From Streptomyces sp. IMTB 2501 (GTDB lineage Bacteria > Actinomycetota > Actinomycetes > Streptomycetales > Streptomycetaceae), in assembly GCF_001953885.1 (NCBI RefSeq), contig NZ_MQUS01000001.1, positions 372,001 to 436,000 of the forward strand: DNA of 64,000 nucleotides, in the 5' to 3' direction. A program made the translations under genes and the position numbers. Below are positions 9,524-17,458 of the stretch, one piece after another. How positions within the stretch are numbered: position 1 is the first letter of the stretch; the number at the start of each line of letters is the position of its first letter. The notes beneath the pieces are model-generated. The model ran no database searches and was not told where the DNA came from. It worked only from the letters and a program-made list of their open reading frames with translations.

Positions 9524-10593
9524 CGGCTGGTACGGGTGGTGGCGTGGGGCGGTTGGTGACGGCTGGTACGGGTGGTGGCGTGGGGCGGTTGGTGACCGGC
9601 ACCGGTGTGCGTGCGGGACGGCCGGTGACCGGCACCCGTGGCGACGTGGCGTGGGCCGTGAGAAGAGGCCTCCCGGCCCTCCTGTTCCTCGCCCTCGCGG
9701 CCTGCTCCACCGGTCCCTCCCTGGAGAACCGTGCCCAGGTCACCGCACCGCCCGGCGACAGCCATCACCTGACCATCGGCTCGGCCGGCTTCACCGAGAG
9801 CGACCTGCTCGCCCAGATGTACGCCCAGCTGCTGAACCAGGCCGGCTACAAGACCTCGATCCTCACCGTCGCCAACCGTGAGCTGTACGAACCGGCGCTG
9901 GAGTCCGGCCAGATCGACGTCGTGCCCGAGTACGCGGCCACCTTCGCCGACTGGCTGAACGCCAAGACCCACGGCGCCGACGCCAAGCCCGTCGGCTCCC
10001 CCGACCTCGAGGCGACGATGCGGGCCCTGCGCGCGCTCGCCACGCCCCGCGGGCTCACCGTCCTGCCGCCCGGCCGCGCCGTCGACCAGAACGCCTTCGC
10101 GGTCACCGCCGCCTACGCCCGCGAACACCACCTCAAGACCCTCGGCGACCTTGGCGCCGCGAAGCTGAAGGTACGGCTCGCGGCGGGCGACGAGTGCGTT
10201 CAACGACCTTACTGTGAACCGGGGTTGAAGAGGGTGTACGGCATCGACATCACCGGCATCGACCCCAAGGGCGTCGGCACCACCCAGGCCAAGCGGGCCG
10301 TGCAGAACGGGCAGGACCAGATGGTACTGACCACGACCACGGATGCCACGCTGGACCAGTTCGGACTCGTGCTCCTCGCCGACGACAGGCACCTGCAGAA
10401 CGCCGACTACATCGTCCCGGTCGTCAACCGCTCCCGCGCGGGCAGCGAACGCGTGACGACGGCGCTGGGCAAGCTCAACGACAAACTGACAACGGCCGAC
10501 CTGGCCACCATGAACGAGCAGGTCGACAGCTGGCGGCGGCTCGCCTCGGACGTCACCCGCGCCTATCTCAAGGACAAGGGCCTGCTGAAGTGA
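9520..10593 (+). CDS. Glycine betaine/choline-type substrate-binding lipoprotein (OpuAC/OpuBC-like)
   Basis: 357 residues if started at ATG 9520, coupled to the upstream stop. The signal peptide (VRRGLPALLFLALAAC, lipobox LAAC) starts only after 46 residues of Gly/Thr/Val-rich sequence encoded by a 36-base tandem duplication. GTG at 9658 may therefore be the real start. The mature domain shows IGSAGFTESDLLAQMYAQLL, VANRELYEPALESGQIDVVPEY and TTDATLDQFGLVLLADD, the OpuAC fold that clamps quaternary amines with aromatic residues. A cysteine pair (DECVQRPYC) occurs mid-domain. Confidence 0.85.
   Translation: MTAGTGGGVGRLVTAGTGGGVGRLVTGTGVRAGRPVTGTRGDVAWAVRRGLPALLFLALAACSTGPSLENRAQVTAPPGDSHHLTIGSAGFTESDLLAQMYAQLLNQAGYKTSILTVANRELYEPALESGQIDVVPEYAATFADWLNAKTHGADAKPVGSPDLEATMRALRALATPRGLTVLPPGRAVDQNAFAVTAAYAREHHLKTLGDLGAAKLKVRLAAGDECVQRPYCEPGLKRVYGIDITGIDPKGVGTTQAKRAVQNGQDQMVLTTTTDATLDQFGLVLLADDRHLQNADYIVPVVNRSRAGSERVTTALGKLNDKLTTADLATMNEQVDSWRRLASDVTRAYLKDKGLLK
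9521..9592 (+). repeat. Two exact 36-base tandem copies at the 5' end of the binding-protein gene
   Basis: 9521-9556 and 9557-9592 are identical and in frame, encoding TAGTGGGVGRLV twice; a diverged third part follows (TGTGVRAGRPV, TGTRGDV). The region is GGT-rich and precedes the signal peptide, so it is either an untranslated leader or an unusual N-terminal extension. Confidence 0.9.
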
Positions 10594-10617
10594 CCAGGGC
10601 GGCCAAGGCGCCTCGTG

Positions 10618-11772
10618 TCAGGCGTCCGACACCGAGTCGAACGACACCTGCCCCCGCGCCACGCCCCGCGCGTCCGCGTCCACCGAGCGGCGCAGCGCCT
10701 CATGCAGCTTGGCCGGGGTGAGCACGCCGAGGAAGCGCGCGCCGTCCAGCACCGCGACCCACCCGGCGTCGTACTGGAGCATCACCCCGAACGCCTGCTT
10801 CAGCGGCGTACCCACCGGCACCCACGCGGTCATCCGGTGGGTCAGCTCCCCGACCGTGCCGCCGGCCGAAAGCTCGTCGATGCCGACCCAGCCGCGCAGA
10901 TCGCCGTCCGCGTCGAGGACGACGGCCCACCGGGCGCGCTCGGCCCGCAGTCGCTCGACAGCTCGCTCGGCGGGCTCGTCCAGCCGGGCCACGGGCGGCT
11001 GTTCCAGGTCGTCCGGCTCGATCGTGGTGACCGACAGCCGCTTCAGTCCTCGGTCGGCGCCCACGAAGGAGGCGACGTACGGCGTCGCGGGCGCCCCGAG
11101 CACCGCGCCCGGTGTGTCGAACTGCTCGATGCGCCCCTGCCCGTACACGGCGATGCGGTCGCCGAGCCGGACGGCCTCCTCGATGTCGTGCGTGACCAGC
11201 AGCACCGTCTTGCGCACCGCGGCCTGCATCCGCAGGAACTCGTCCTGAAGCTGCTCGCGCACCACCGGGTCGACCGCGCCGAACGGCTCGTCCATCAGCA
11301 GCACCGGCGGGTCCGCCGCGAGCGCCCGCGCCACCCCGACCCGCTGCCGCTGCCCGCCGGACAGCTGCTCCGGATAGCGCGGCCCGTACGTCTTCGGGTC
11401 GAGCCCCACCAGATCCAGCAGCTCGGCGGCCCGCGCCCGCGCCTTCGCCCGCTTCCAGCCGAGCAGCGCGGGCACGGTCGCGGTGTTGTCCAGGACGGTG
11501 CGGTGCGGAAAGAGGCCGACCTGCTGGATGACGTACCCGATACGGCGGCGCAGCCGCACCGGGTCGACGGCGGCGATGTCCTCGTCCTCGACGAAGATCC
11601 GGCCGGAGGTAGGCTCGATCAGCCGGTTGACCATCATCATGGTCGTCGTCTTGCCGCAGCCGGACGGGCCGACGAGCGTGACCAGCTCGCCCTCGGCCAC
11701 CTCGAAGGAAAGGTCGTCCACGGCCGTCGTACCGTCCGGATACCGCTTGGTGACCTGCTCGAACCGGATCAT
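10618..11772 (-). CDS. Glycine betaine/choline-type ABC ATPase with C-terminal CBS pair
   Basis: 384 residues. Walker A GPSGCGKT at 35-42, Q-loop VIQQVGLFPHRTV, signature LSGGQRQR, Walker B VLLMDEPFGAVD, His-switch VTHDIEEAV. Residues about 255-370 form two CBS motifs, the module by which OpuA-type ATPases sense ionic strength or nucleotides. It is convergent with the binding-protein gene (24 bases apart), unlike the usual single operon, so the ATPase must be transcribed separately. Confidence 0.9.
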   Translation of the reverse strand: MIRFEQVTKRYPDGTTAVDDLSFEVAEGELVTLVGPSGCGKTTTMMMVNRLIEPTSGRIFVEDEDIAAVDPVRLRRRIGYVIQQVGLFPHRTVLDNTATVPALLGWKRAKARARAAELLDLVGLDPKTYGPRYPEQLSGGQRQRVGVARALAADPPVLLMDEPFGAVDPVVREQLQDEFLRMQAAVRKTVLLVTHDIEEAVRLGDRIAVYGQGRIEQFDTPGAVLGAPATPYVASFVGADRGLKRLSVTTIEPDDLEQPPVARLDEPAERAVERLRAERARWAVVLDADGDLRGWVGIDELSAGGTVGELTHRMTAWVPVGTPLKQAFGVMLQYDAGWVAVLDGARFLGVLTPAKLHEALRRSVDADARGVARGQVSFDSVSDA

Positions 11773-11943
11773 TCCCTCACGCTAGCGGGGCCCGCCGGAG
11801 CACGCTCGGCGACGAAGCGGAACGAGAGGGAACGGGGTGGCGCGAGGGGCCGTGGCCGGAACCGGCTTGGATCAACGCGCCTGACTGTGATTCCGTTGCA
11901 ACCAGACATCATCACTCATCACGGACTTGCCGGAGGTTGACTC

Positions 11944-12999
11944 TTGAGCTTGACGGGAACGACGTTTTTCGTCCTGCTGATCGTGGCCACGGCCGTGTGC
12001 GTGATCGGGACGATGGTGCTGTGGTCGGTGGTCAGGGGACCCCGGCCGGTGCGCTGGGTGCAGCGGTTCGTGATGATCGGCCTGTGCCAGCTCAGCGCCA
12101 TCTCGGTGGTCGCGACCTTGATCAACAACGACTACGGTCTCTACGCCTCCTGGGACGACCTCCTCGGCCGCAACAACGGAGCCGTGGCGATGCCCGGGCC
12201 CCCGGCGGACCGCGCCAAGTTCACCCACACCGAGACAGGGCTGCTGGACACGTACTTCCGCGGCCGGCATTCGGCCCTGTCCGGGCAGGTCATCGTCTGG
12301 ACACCGCCGCAGTACAACGAGGCCCGGTACCGCCACACCCGCTTCCCGGTGGTGCTGCTCCTGCACGGAGTCCCCGGAGGCCCCGCCTCCTGGCTGGAGC
12401 ACGGCGGTATGCCGGGGGACTTCGAGCAGCTGGTGAACGCGCGCACCAGCCATCCCTTCATCCTGGCCATGCCCACGGTCGACCCGGGCGGCATCGACAC
12501 CGACTGCACCGACCAACGCAACCGGAAGGTGGCCACCTGGATGGCGGCCGACGTCCCGGAGCTGATCAGCAAGAAGTTCCGCACCCTGCCCGGAGCCAAG
12601 GGCTGGGGCGTGATGGGTTTCTCCACCGGGGGCTTCTGCGCGGCCCGGCTCCCGCTGGCCTATCCGAAGGTCTTCGCGGCCGGGGCGGCACTGGATCCCG
12701 ATCCACTCACCGGCGATCAGGGCGTGATCGGCGACCCGGAGGTCCGCAAACTCACCAGCCCCACGTACATGGTGCGGCACACCACCGCCCCGGTCGGGCT
12801 GTTCCTGGCCACGTCCGCCCAGGACCGGCTCAGCCCGCCGCACTACATCGAGCAGTTCGCCCAGGCCGCGGCCGGCACCCCGGTCCGGACCCAGACCCTG
12901 GTGCTGCCCGCGGGCGGCCACAACTACAACACATGGACACGTCTGTACCCAGCCGCCTTCAGTTTCCTCAGCCGCGAAACATCCGCTCCCAAGGGGTGA
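11944..12999 (+). CDS. Membrane-anchored esterase-D/mycolyltransferase-like alpha/beta hydrolase
   Basis: 351 residues, TTG start with GGAGG 7 bases upstream. Two hydrophobic segments (about 8-28 and 42-60) anchor it, leaving the catalytic domain outside. The putative-esterase fold shows PVVLLLHGVPGGPASW, the nucleophile elbow GFSTGG (Ser227), a late acid region and GGHNYNTW with the His. Relatives of antigen 85/EstD in Streptomyces are mostly of unknown substrate. A hairpin follows at 13010. Confidence 0.8.
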   Translation: MSLTGTTFFVLLIVATAVCVIGTMVLWSVVRGPRPVRWVQRFVMIGLCQLSAISVVATLINNDYGLYASWDDLLGRNNGAVAMPGPPADRAKFTHTETGLLDTYFRGRHSALSGQVIVWTPPQYNEARYRHTRFPVVLLLHGVPGGPASWLEHGGMPGDFEQLVNARTSHPFILAMPTVDPGGIDTDCTDQRNRKVATWMAADVPELISKKFRTLPGAKGWGVMGFSTGGFCAARLPLAYPKVFAAGAALDPDPLTGDQGVIGDPEVRKLTSPTYMVRHTTAPVGLFLATSAQDRLSPPHYIEQFAQAAAGTPVRTQTLVLPAGGHNYNTWTRLYPAAFSFLSRETSAPKG

Positions 13000-13009
13000 G
13001 GTCAATTCC

Positions 13010-13031
13010 GCCTCCAGCAGGTGCTGGAGGC
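13010..13031. terminator. Hairpin between the convergent esterase and lutC genes
   Basis: GCCTCCAGCA pairs exactly with TGCTGGAGGC around a 2-base centre. It lies 10 bases past the esterase stop and 38 bases past the lutC stop, so it can serve both transcripts. Confidence 0.6.
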
Positions 13032-13069
13032 CCTCGACGCGGTGACACAGCGGCGTACGGCCCGGTTCG

Positions 13070-13711
13070 TCAGCCGAGCAGGATGACTTCCAGCTTCCGC
13101 GGGCCGTGCACGCCCTCGACCCGGTCCAGTTCGATGTCGCTGGTGGCCGACGGGCCCGAGATCCAGGTCAACGGACGGGCCGGGTCGAGGCGTTCGAGGG
13201 CCTGGGGGACCGAGGGGACCACCTGGTCCGGGACGCGGACGACGCAGATGTGATGGTCGGGAATGAGCGAGATCCGGCGGCGGCCCTGGCCGGGGGAGCC
13301 GTCCAGGACGATCGTGCCGGTCTCGGCGATCGCCACCGCACACCCCGTCACCACACTGTCCACCCGGTCCAGCCGGTGTGGTGTGCTCTCCGGCCGGTCG
13401 TCGATCCGCGTCACGTCCGCGGCGGACAGCCACTCGGGCGGGAGACCGGGCGGCACCAGTACCTCCCTGGAGCCGTGCCCGGCCAGCAGGCGCATGACCA
13501 GGTCCGGGACCTCCTCGGCGTTGCCGCGGTGCACGATCGCCCGGTAGTCCGCCAGGTTCTCCGCCAGCAGTTCCACCGTCTGCCCGGTCGTGCGGTGACC
13601 GTGCTCCCGCAGATAGTCGCGGTTCACGGCCTCCTCGTACGGCCGCTCGTCCGGTGTCACGTCGGCGAGCGCCCGCCGTACCCGGCCCAGGACCCTGTCC
13701 CTGCTGCTCAC
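13070..13711 (-). CDS. lutC: L-lactate utilisation protein LutC (LUD domain)
   Basis: 213 residues from GTG 13711, overlapping the lutB stop (GTGA). LUD-fold features include LVPPGLPPEWL, DSVVTGCAVAIAETGTIVLDGS, PDHHICVV and a final SATSDIELDRVEGVHGPRKLEVIL. LutC acts with LutA and LutB in cytoplasmic oxidation of L-lactate to pyruvate. It is the last gene of the leftward rha-lut run. A longer frame reading on from upstream is a shadow of lutB. Confidence 0.9.
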   Translation of the reverse strand: MSSRDRVLGRVRRALADVTPDERPYEEAVNRDYLREHGHRTTGQTVELLAENLADYRAIVHRGNAEEVPDLVMRLLAGHGSREVLVPPGLPPEWLSAADVTRIDDRPESTPHRLDRVDSVVTGCAVAIAETGTIVLDGSPGQGRRRISLIPDHHICVVRVPDQVVPSVPQALERLDPARPLTWISGPSATSDIELDRVEGVHGPRKLEVILLG

Positions 13712-15186
13712 TTGGCGTCGTCCTTTCCACCGCGGGTGCGCTGCCACCAGTCCCGGAAGGGTTCCGCAGGTACGGGCGGCAGGTCCCGGGTGCCGCTCCA
13801 CGCCTTTCCCGGGCCGGGCAGGGTACGGGGGTGGAGGCGGCGGGTGCGGGAGGCGAGGCGCTGGCCGGTGCGCAGGGCGCCGGGGTGGGTGAACGTCCAG
13901 CGTGCCGCGCGCATGGCCGCCCGTTCGGCCGCATGGCCCTTGGCCGGCTTCAGTATCACCTTGTTGCCCTGCCGTACCGCGGGACCGCCCTCCACGACCC
14001 GCTCGCGCAGATGGACCAGCACCTCGGGGATGTCGATGGCGACCGGGCACACCTCGTAGCAGGCGCCGCACAGACTCGACGCGTACGGCAGCGAGGCGTC
14101 GATCTCGCTCGCCGTGCCCCGGAGTTGGGGGCTGAGGATCGCGCCGATCGGGCCTGGGTAGACCGAGCCGTAGGCGTGCCCGCCGGCCCGTTCGTACACG
14201 GGGCAGACGTTGAGGCAGGCCGAGCAGCGGATGCAGCGCAGGGCCTGGCGGCCGACCTGGTCGGCGAGGGTGTCGGTGCGGCCGTTGTCGAGCAGCACCA
14301 GATGGAAGGTCCGCGGCCCGTCGTCGTCCGTCGTCCCGGTCCACATGCTCGTGTACGGGTTCATGCGCTCGGCGGTGGAGGAGCGGGGGAGCGTCTGGAG
14401 GAAGACCTCCAGGTCCCGCCAGGTCGGCACCACCTTCTCGATGCCCACGACCGAGATCAGCGTCTCCGGCAGGGTCAGACACATCCGGCCGTTGCCCTCG
14501 GACTCCACCACCACCAGCGTGCCGGTCTCGGCGACCATGAAGTTGGCGCCGGAGATGCCGACCCTGGCCCGCAGGAACTTCTCCCGCAGATGCAGCCGCG
14601 CGGCCTCGGCGAGTTCGGCGGGCGTGTCGGTGAGCCCCTCGGGGGCCGGCCGGCCCCACTCGCCCATCTCCGCGCGGAAGATGTCCCGGATCTCACCCCG
14701 GTTGCGATGGATCGCCGGCACCAGGATGTGCGAGGGCCGGTCCTTGCCCAACTGCACGATCAGCTCGGCGAGATCGGTCTCGTAGGCGCGGATGCCCTCG
14801 TCGAGAAGGGCCTCGTTGAGCCCGATCTCCTGCGTGGCCATCGACTTGACCTTGACGACCTCCGACTCACCGGTCTCCTGGACGAGCCGAGTGACGATTC
14901 GGTTGGCCTCGTCCGCGTCGGCGGCCCAGTGCACCGTTCCGCCCGCCGCCGTGACCGACTCCTCCAACTGCACGAGATAGCGGTCGAGATGGCACAGCGT
15001 GTGGTCCTTGATCCGGCGGCCCGCCTCACGCAGCGCCGGCCAGTCGTCCAACTCCGCCACCGCACGAGCCCGTTTGGCACGGATGGTGTGCGTGGCGTGC
15101 CGCAGATTGCCGCGCAGGACGGGATTGTGAACGGCATCGTGCGCGGCCTCGGGAAAGGCCGGCATGCCGACGAACGTTCCGCTCAT
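13708..15186 (-). CDS. lutB: L-lactate utilisation iron-sulfur protein LutB
   Basis: 492 residues, ATG 15186 overlapping the lutA stop (ATGA). N-terminal LUD domain (VKVKSMATQEIGLNEAL, ISGANFMVAETGTLVVVESEGN). Then two 4Fe-4S motifs, CIRCSACLNVCPVY and CGACYEVCPVAID, and a C-terminal tail ending FRDWWQRTRGGKDDAK. This is the standard LutB/YkgF order. It carries electrons in lactate oxidation. Its position behind the rhamnose genes links lactate made from lactaldehyde to pyruvate. Confidence 0.93.
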   Translation of the reverse strand: MSGTFVGMPAFPEAAHDAVHNPVLRGNLRHATHTIRAKRARAVAELDDWPALREAGRRIKDHTLCHLDRYLVQLEESVTAAGGTVHWAADADEANRIVTRLVQETGESEVVKVKSMATQEIGLNEALLDEGIRAYETDLAELIVQLGKDRPSHILVPAIHRNRGEIRDIFRAEMGEWGRPAPEGLTDTPAELAEAARLHLREKFLRARVGISGANFMVAETGTLVVVESEGNGRMCLTLPETLISVVGIEKVVPTWRDLEVFLQTLPRSSTAERMNPYTSMWTGTTDDDGPRTFHLVLLDNGRTDTLADQVGRQALRCIRCSACLNVCPVYERAGGHAYGSVYPGPIGAILSPQLRGTASEIDASLPYASSLCGACYEVCPVAIDIPEVLVHLRERVVEGGPAVRQGNKVILKPAKGHAAERAAMRAARWTFTHPGALRTGQRLASRTRRLHPRTLPGPGKAWSGTRDLPPVPAEPFRDWWQRTRGGKDDAK

Positions 15187-15938
15187 GCCGCCGGTTCCTC
15201 CTCCGTGCTCGCCAGGATCTCCGCGATGTGCACCGGCCGCATGGTGGTACGCAGCCGGCTCATCGTGCCGCCGAGGTGCATCAGACACGAGTTGTCGGCC
15301 GCGCACAGCACCTGAGCACCCGTCGACTCGGCACTGCGCACCTTGTCCGCGCCCATCGCCGCCGACACCTCCGCGTTCTTCACCGCGAACGTGCCGCCGA
15401 ACCCACAGCACTCCTCGGCACCCGGCAACTCGACCAGCTCCAGACCCTTGACGGCCCGGAGCAGCCGGAGCGGCCGGTCGCCGAGCCCGAGGGAGCGCAG
15501 GCCGTGGCAGGTCGGATGGTAGGTGACCTTGTGCGGGTAATGGGCGCCGACGTCCGTCACCCCGAGCACGTCCACCAGGAACTCCGTCAGCTCGTACGTC
15601 TTCGGCACCACCGGCGCCAGCGTCCGGGCCAGCGAGTCCCCGCGCCCTTCGGCGCGCGCCCGCTCACCCATCCGCGGATACAGCTCCCGCACCATCGCCC
15701 CGCAGGACCCGGACGGGGTCACGATCGCCTCGTAGCCGCCGAAGACATCGGAGAAGTGCCGGGCCAGCGGCTCGGCCTCGTGCCGGTAACCGGTGTTGTA
15801 GTGCGCCTGACCGCAGCAGCTCTGACCCAGCGGGAAGTCGACGTCGACACCCAGTCTGGTCAGCAGTTTCACCACGGCACGGCCGGTGTCCGGATAGAGC
15901 GTGTCGTTGACGCAGGTCAGGAACAGGGCGACACGCAT
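15183..15938 (-). CDS. lutA: L-lactate utilisation protein LutA (CCG-domain Fe-S oxidoreductase)
   Basis: 251 residues; GAGGAG precedes the ATG. Two cysteine-rich CCG domains are visible: FLTCVNDTLYP with SCCGQAHYNTGY, and TYHPTCHG with EECCGFGGTFAVK, which bind Fe-S clusters as in heterodisulfide reductase subunits. First gene of lutABC. It starts 71 bases beyond rhaB in the same orientation, so it is probably cotranscribed or driven from a weak promoter in that gap. Confidence 0.93.
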   Translation of the reverse strand: MRVALFLTCVNDTLYPDTGRAVVKLLTRLGVDVDFPLGQSCCGQAHYNTGYRHEAEPLARHFSDVFGGYEAIVTPSGSCGAMVRELYPRMGERARAEGRGDSLARTLAPVVPKTYELTEFLVDVLGVTDVGAHYPHKVTYHPTCHGLRSLGLGDRPLRLLRAVKGLELVELPGAEECCGFGGTFAVKNAEVSAAMGADKVRSAESTGAQVLCAADNSCLMHLGGTMSRLRTTMRPVHIAEILASTEEEPAA

Positions 15939-16009
15939 CGCGGCTCCTCGGGATCGGTCATCGGACGAGTGCAGGGTAGTCGGCGGACATCGTCGAGGGG
16001 AGAGTGCCG

Positions 16010-17458
16010 CTACGGCGTGGCGATCCGCGCCGCGGCCTCCCGCCAGCGGGCGCCGTCGCCGCGGGGCGCGTACCGGGTCAAAGGCTGGGTGCGGGTGAGC
16101 AGCCGGCGCATCGCGGGCAGGTCGCCGACCAGCCCGTGGGTACGGGCCTGGACCAGGACGTTGCCGAGGGCCGCGGCCTCCGTCGCACCTGCCACCACGG
16201 GCAGCCCGCACGCGTCGGCGGTCAGCTGGCACAGCAGCGCGTTACGGGTGCCGCCCCCGACGACGTACACCACGTCCACCGGGTGGTCGGCCAGCCGTCC
16301 GGCGTCCTCGACGGCCCGCCGGTGGGCAAGGGCCAGCGAGTCCAGGATGCACCGGGTGACCTCCGCCCGTGTCACCGGCACCGGCTGCCCCGACGCCCGG
16401 CACGCCTCGGCGATCCGCTCCGGCATCCGCCCCGGCGCCAGGAACGTCACGTCCCCGGCGTCCACCACCGACCGCAGCGACGGCACGCCCCCGGCCTCGC
16501 GCAGCAGCAGCCCCAAGTCCGGCTCACCCCATGCCCGTTGGCACTCCTGGAGCAGCCACAGCCCCATGATGTTGCGCAGGTACCGGACCGTGCCGTCGAG
16601 CCCCAGCTCATTGGTGAAGTTCGCGGCCCGGCTCTCCTCGGTGAGCACCGGAGCGGTCAGCTCCAGCCCCGCCAGGGACCAGGTGCCGGTGCAGATGTAG
16701 GCGAAGCGCTCACCGGCCGCCGGGACGGCTGCCACCGCGGAAGCGGTGTCGTGCGAGCCGACCGCCGTCACCGGCACCGGACCGGTCAGCCCCGTCTCCT
16801 CCAGCACCTCCGGCCGCAGCACCCCGGCCGGATCGCCGGGCCGCCGCAGCGGCGCGAACAGCCCGAGGTCGACCCCGAGCCGCTCGGCGATCTCGTACGA
16901 CCAGGTCCGTGTCCGCGGGTCGATCAGCTGGGTGGTGGAGGCGTTGGTCAGCTCGGTGCCCTGCTCGCCGGTCAGCCAGTACGACAGCAGATCCGGGATC
17001 ATCAACAGCCGGTCGGCCTGGGCGAGTTGTGCGGTGGAGCGGGCGGACACGAGCTGGTACAGAGTGTTGAACGGCGCGTACTGGATGCCCGTCGCCGCAT
17101 ACAGCTCCCGGGCCGGCACGGTCGCCCACACCTTCTCCGCGACGCCCTCCGTGCGTGCGTCGCGATAGTGCACCGGGTTGCCCAGCAAGGCCCCGCCGGC
17201 GTCCAGCAGACCGTAGTCGACGGCCCAGCTGTCGATGCCGACGGAAGCCACCGGGCCGGCCGCCCGCAGCCCCTCCATCGCACCGCCGTACAGCGCGAGA
17301 ATGTCCCAGCGCAGCCCTTCCGCGAGACGCACCGGTCGGTTCGGGAACCGGTGCGCCTCGCTCAGTTCCAGGGTGTCCGGGCCCACCCGGCCGACCATCA
17401 CCCGCCCGCTGGACGCGCCCAGATCGACCGCCGCGTACGACCGCACGCCCTCGCTCAT
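16010..17458 (-). CDS. rhaB: L-rhamnulokinase
   Basis: 482 residues. FGGY-kinase signatures: AAVDLGASSGRVMVG (phosphate 1, about 9-23), SVGIDSWAVDYGLLD, HYRDARTEG, AVGSHDTASAVAAVP, YICTGTWSLAG and DVVYVVGGGTRNALLCQ. It phosphorylates L-rhamnulose to L-rhamnulose-1-phosphate with ATP. Its ATG overlaps the stop of rhaEW, so the two are translationally coupled. Confidence 0.93.
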   Translation of the reverse strand: MSEGVRSYAAVDLGASSGRVMVGRVGPDTLELSEAHRFPNRPVRLAEGLRWDILALYGGAMEGLRAAGPVASVGIDSWAVDYGLLDAGGALLGNPVHYRDARTEGVAEKVWATVPARELYAATGIQYAPFNTLYQLVSARSTAQLAQADRLLMIPDLLSYWLTGEQGTELTNASTTQLIDPRTRTWSYEIAERLGVDLGLFAPLRRPGDPAGVLRPEVLEETGLTGPVPVTAVGSHDTASAVAAVPAAGERFAYICTGTWSLAGLELTAPVLTEESRAANFTNELGLDGTVRYLRNIMGLWLLQECQRAWGEPDLGLLLREAGGVPSLRSVVDAGDVTFLAPGRMPERIAEACRASGQPVPVTRAEVTRCILDSLALAHRRAVEDAGRLADHPVDVVYVVGGGTRNALLCQLTADACGLPVVAGATEAAALGNVLVQARTHGLVGDLPAMRRLLTRTQPLTRYAPRGDGARWREAAARIATP

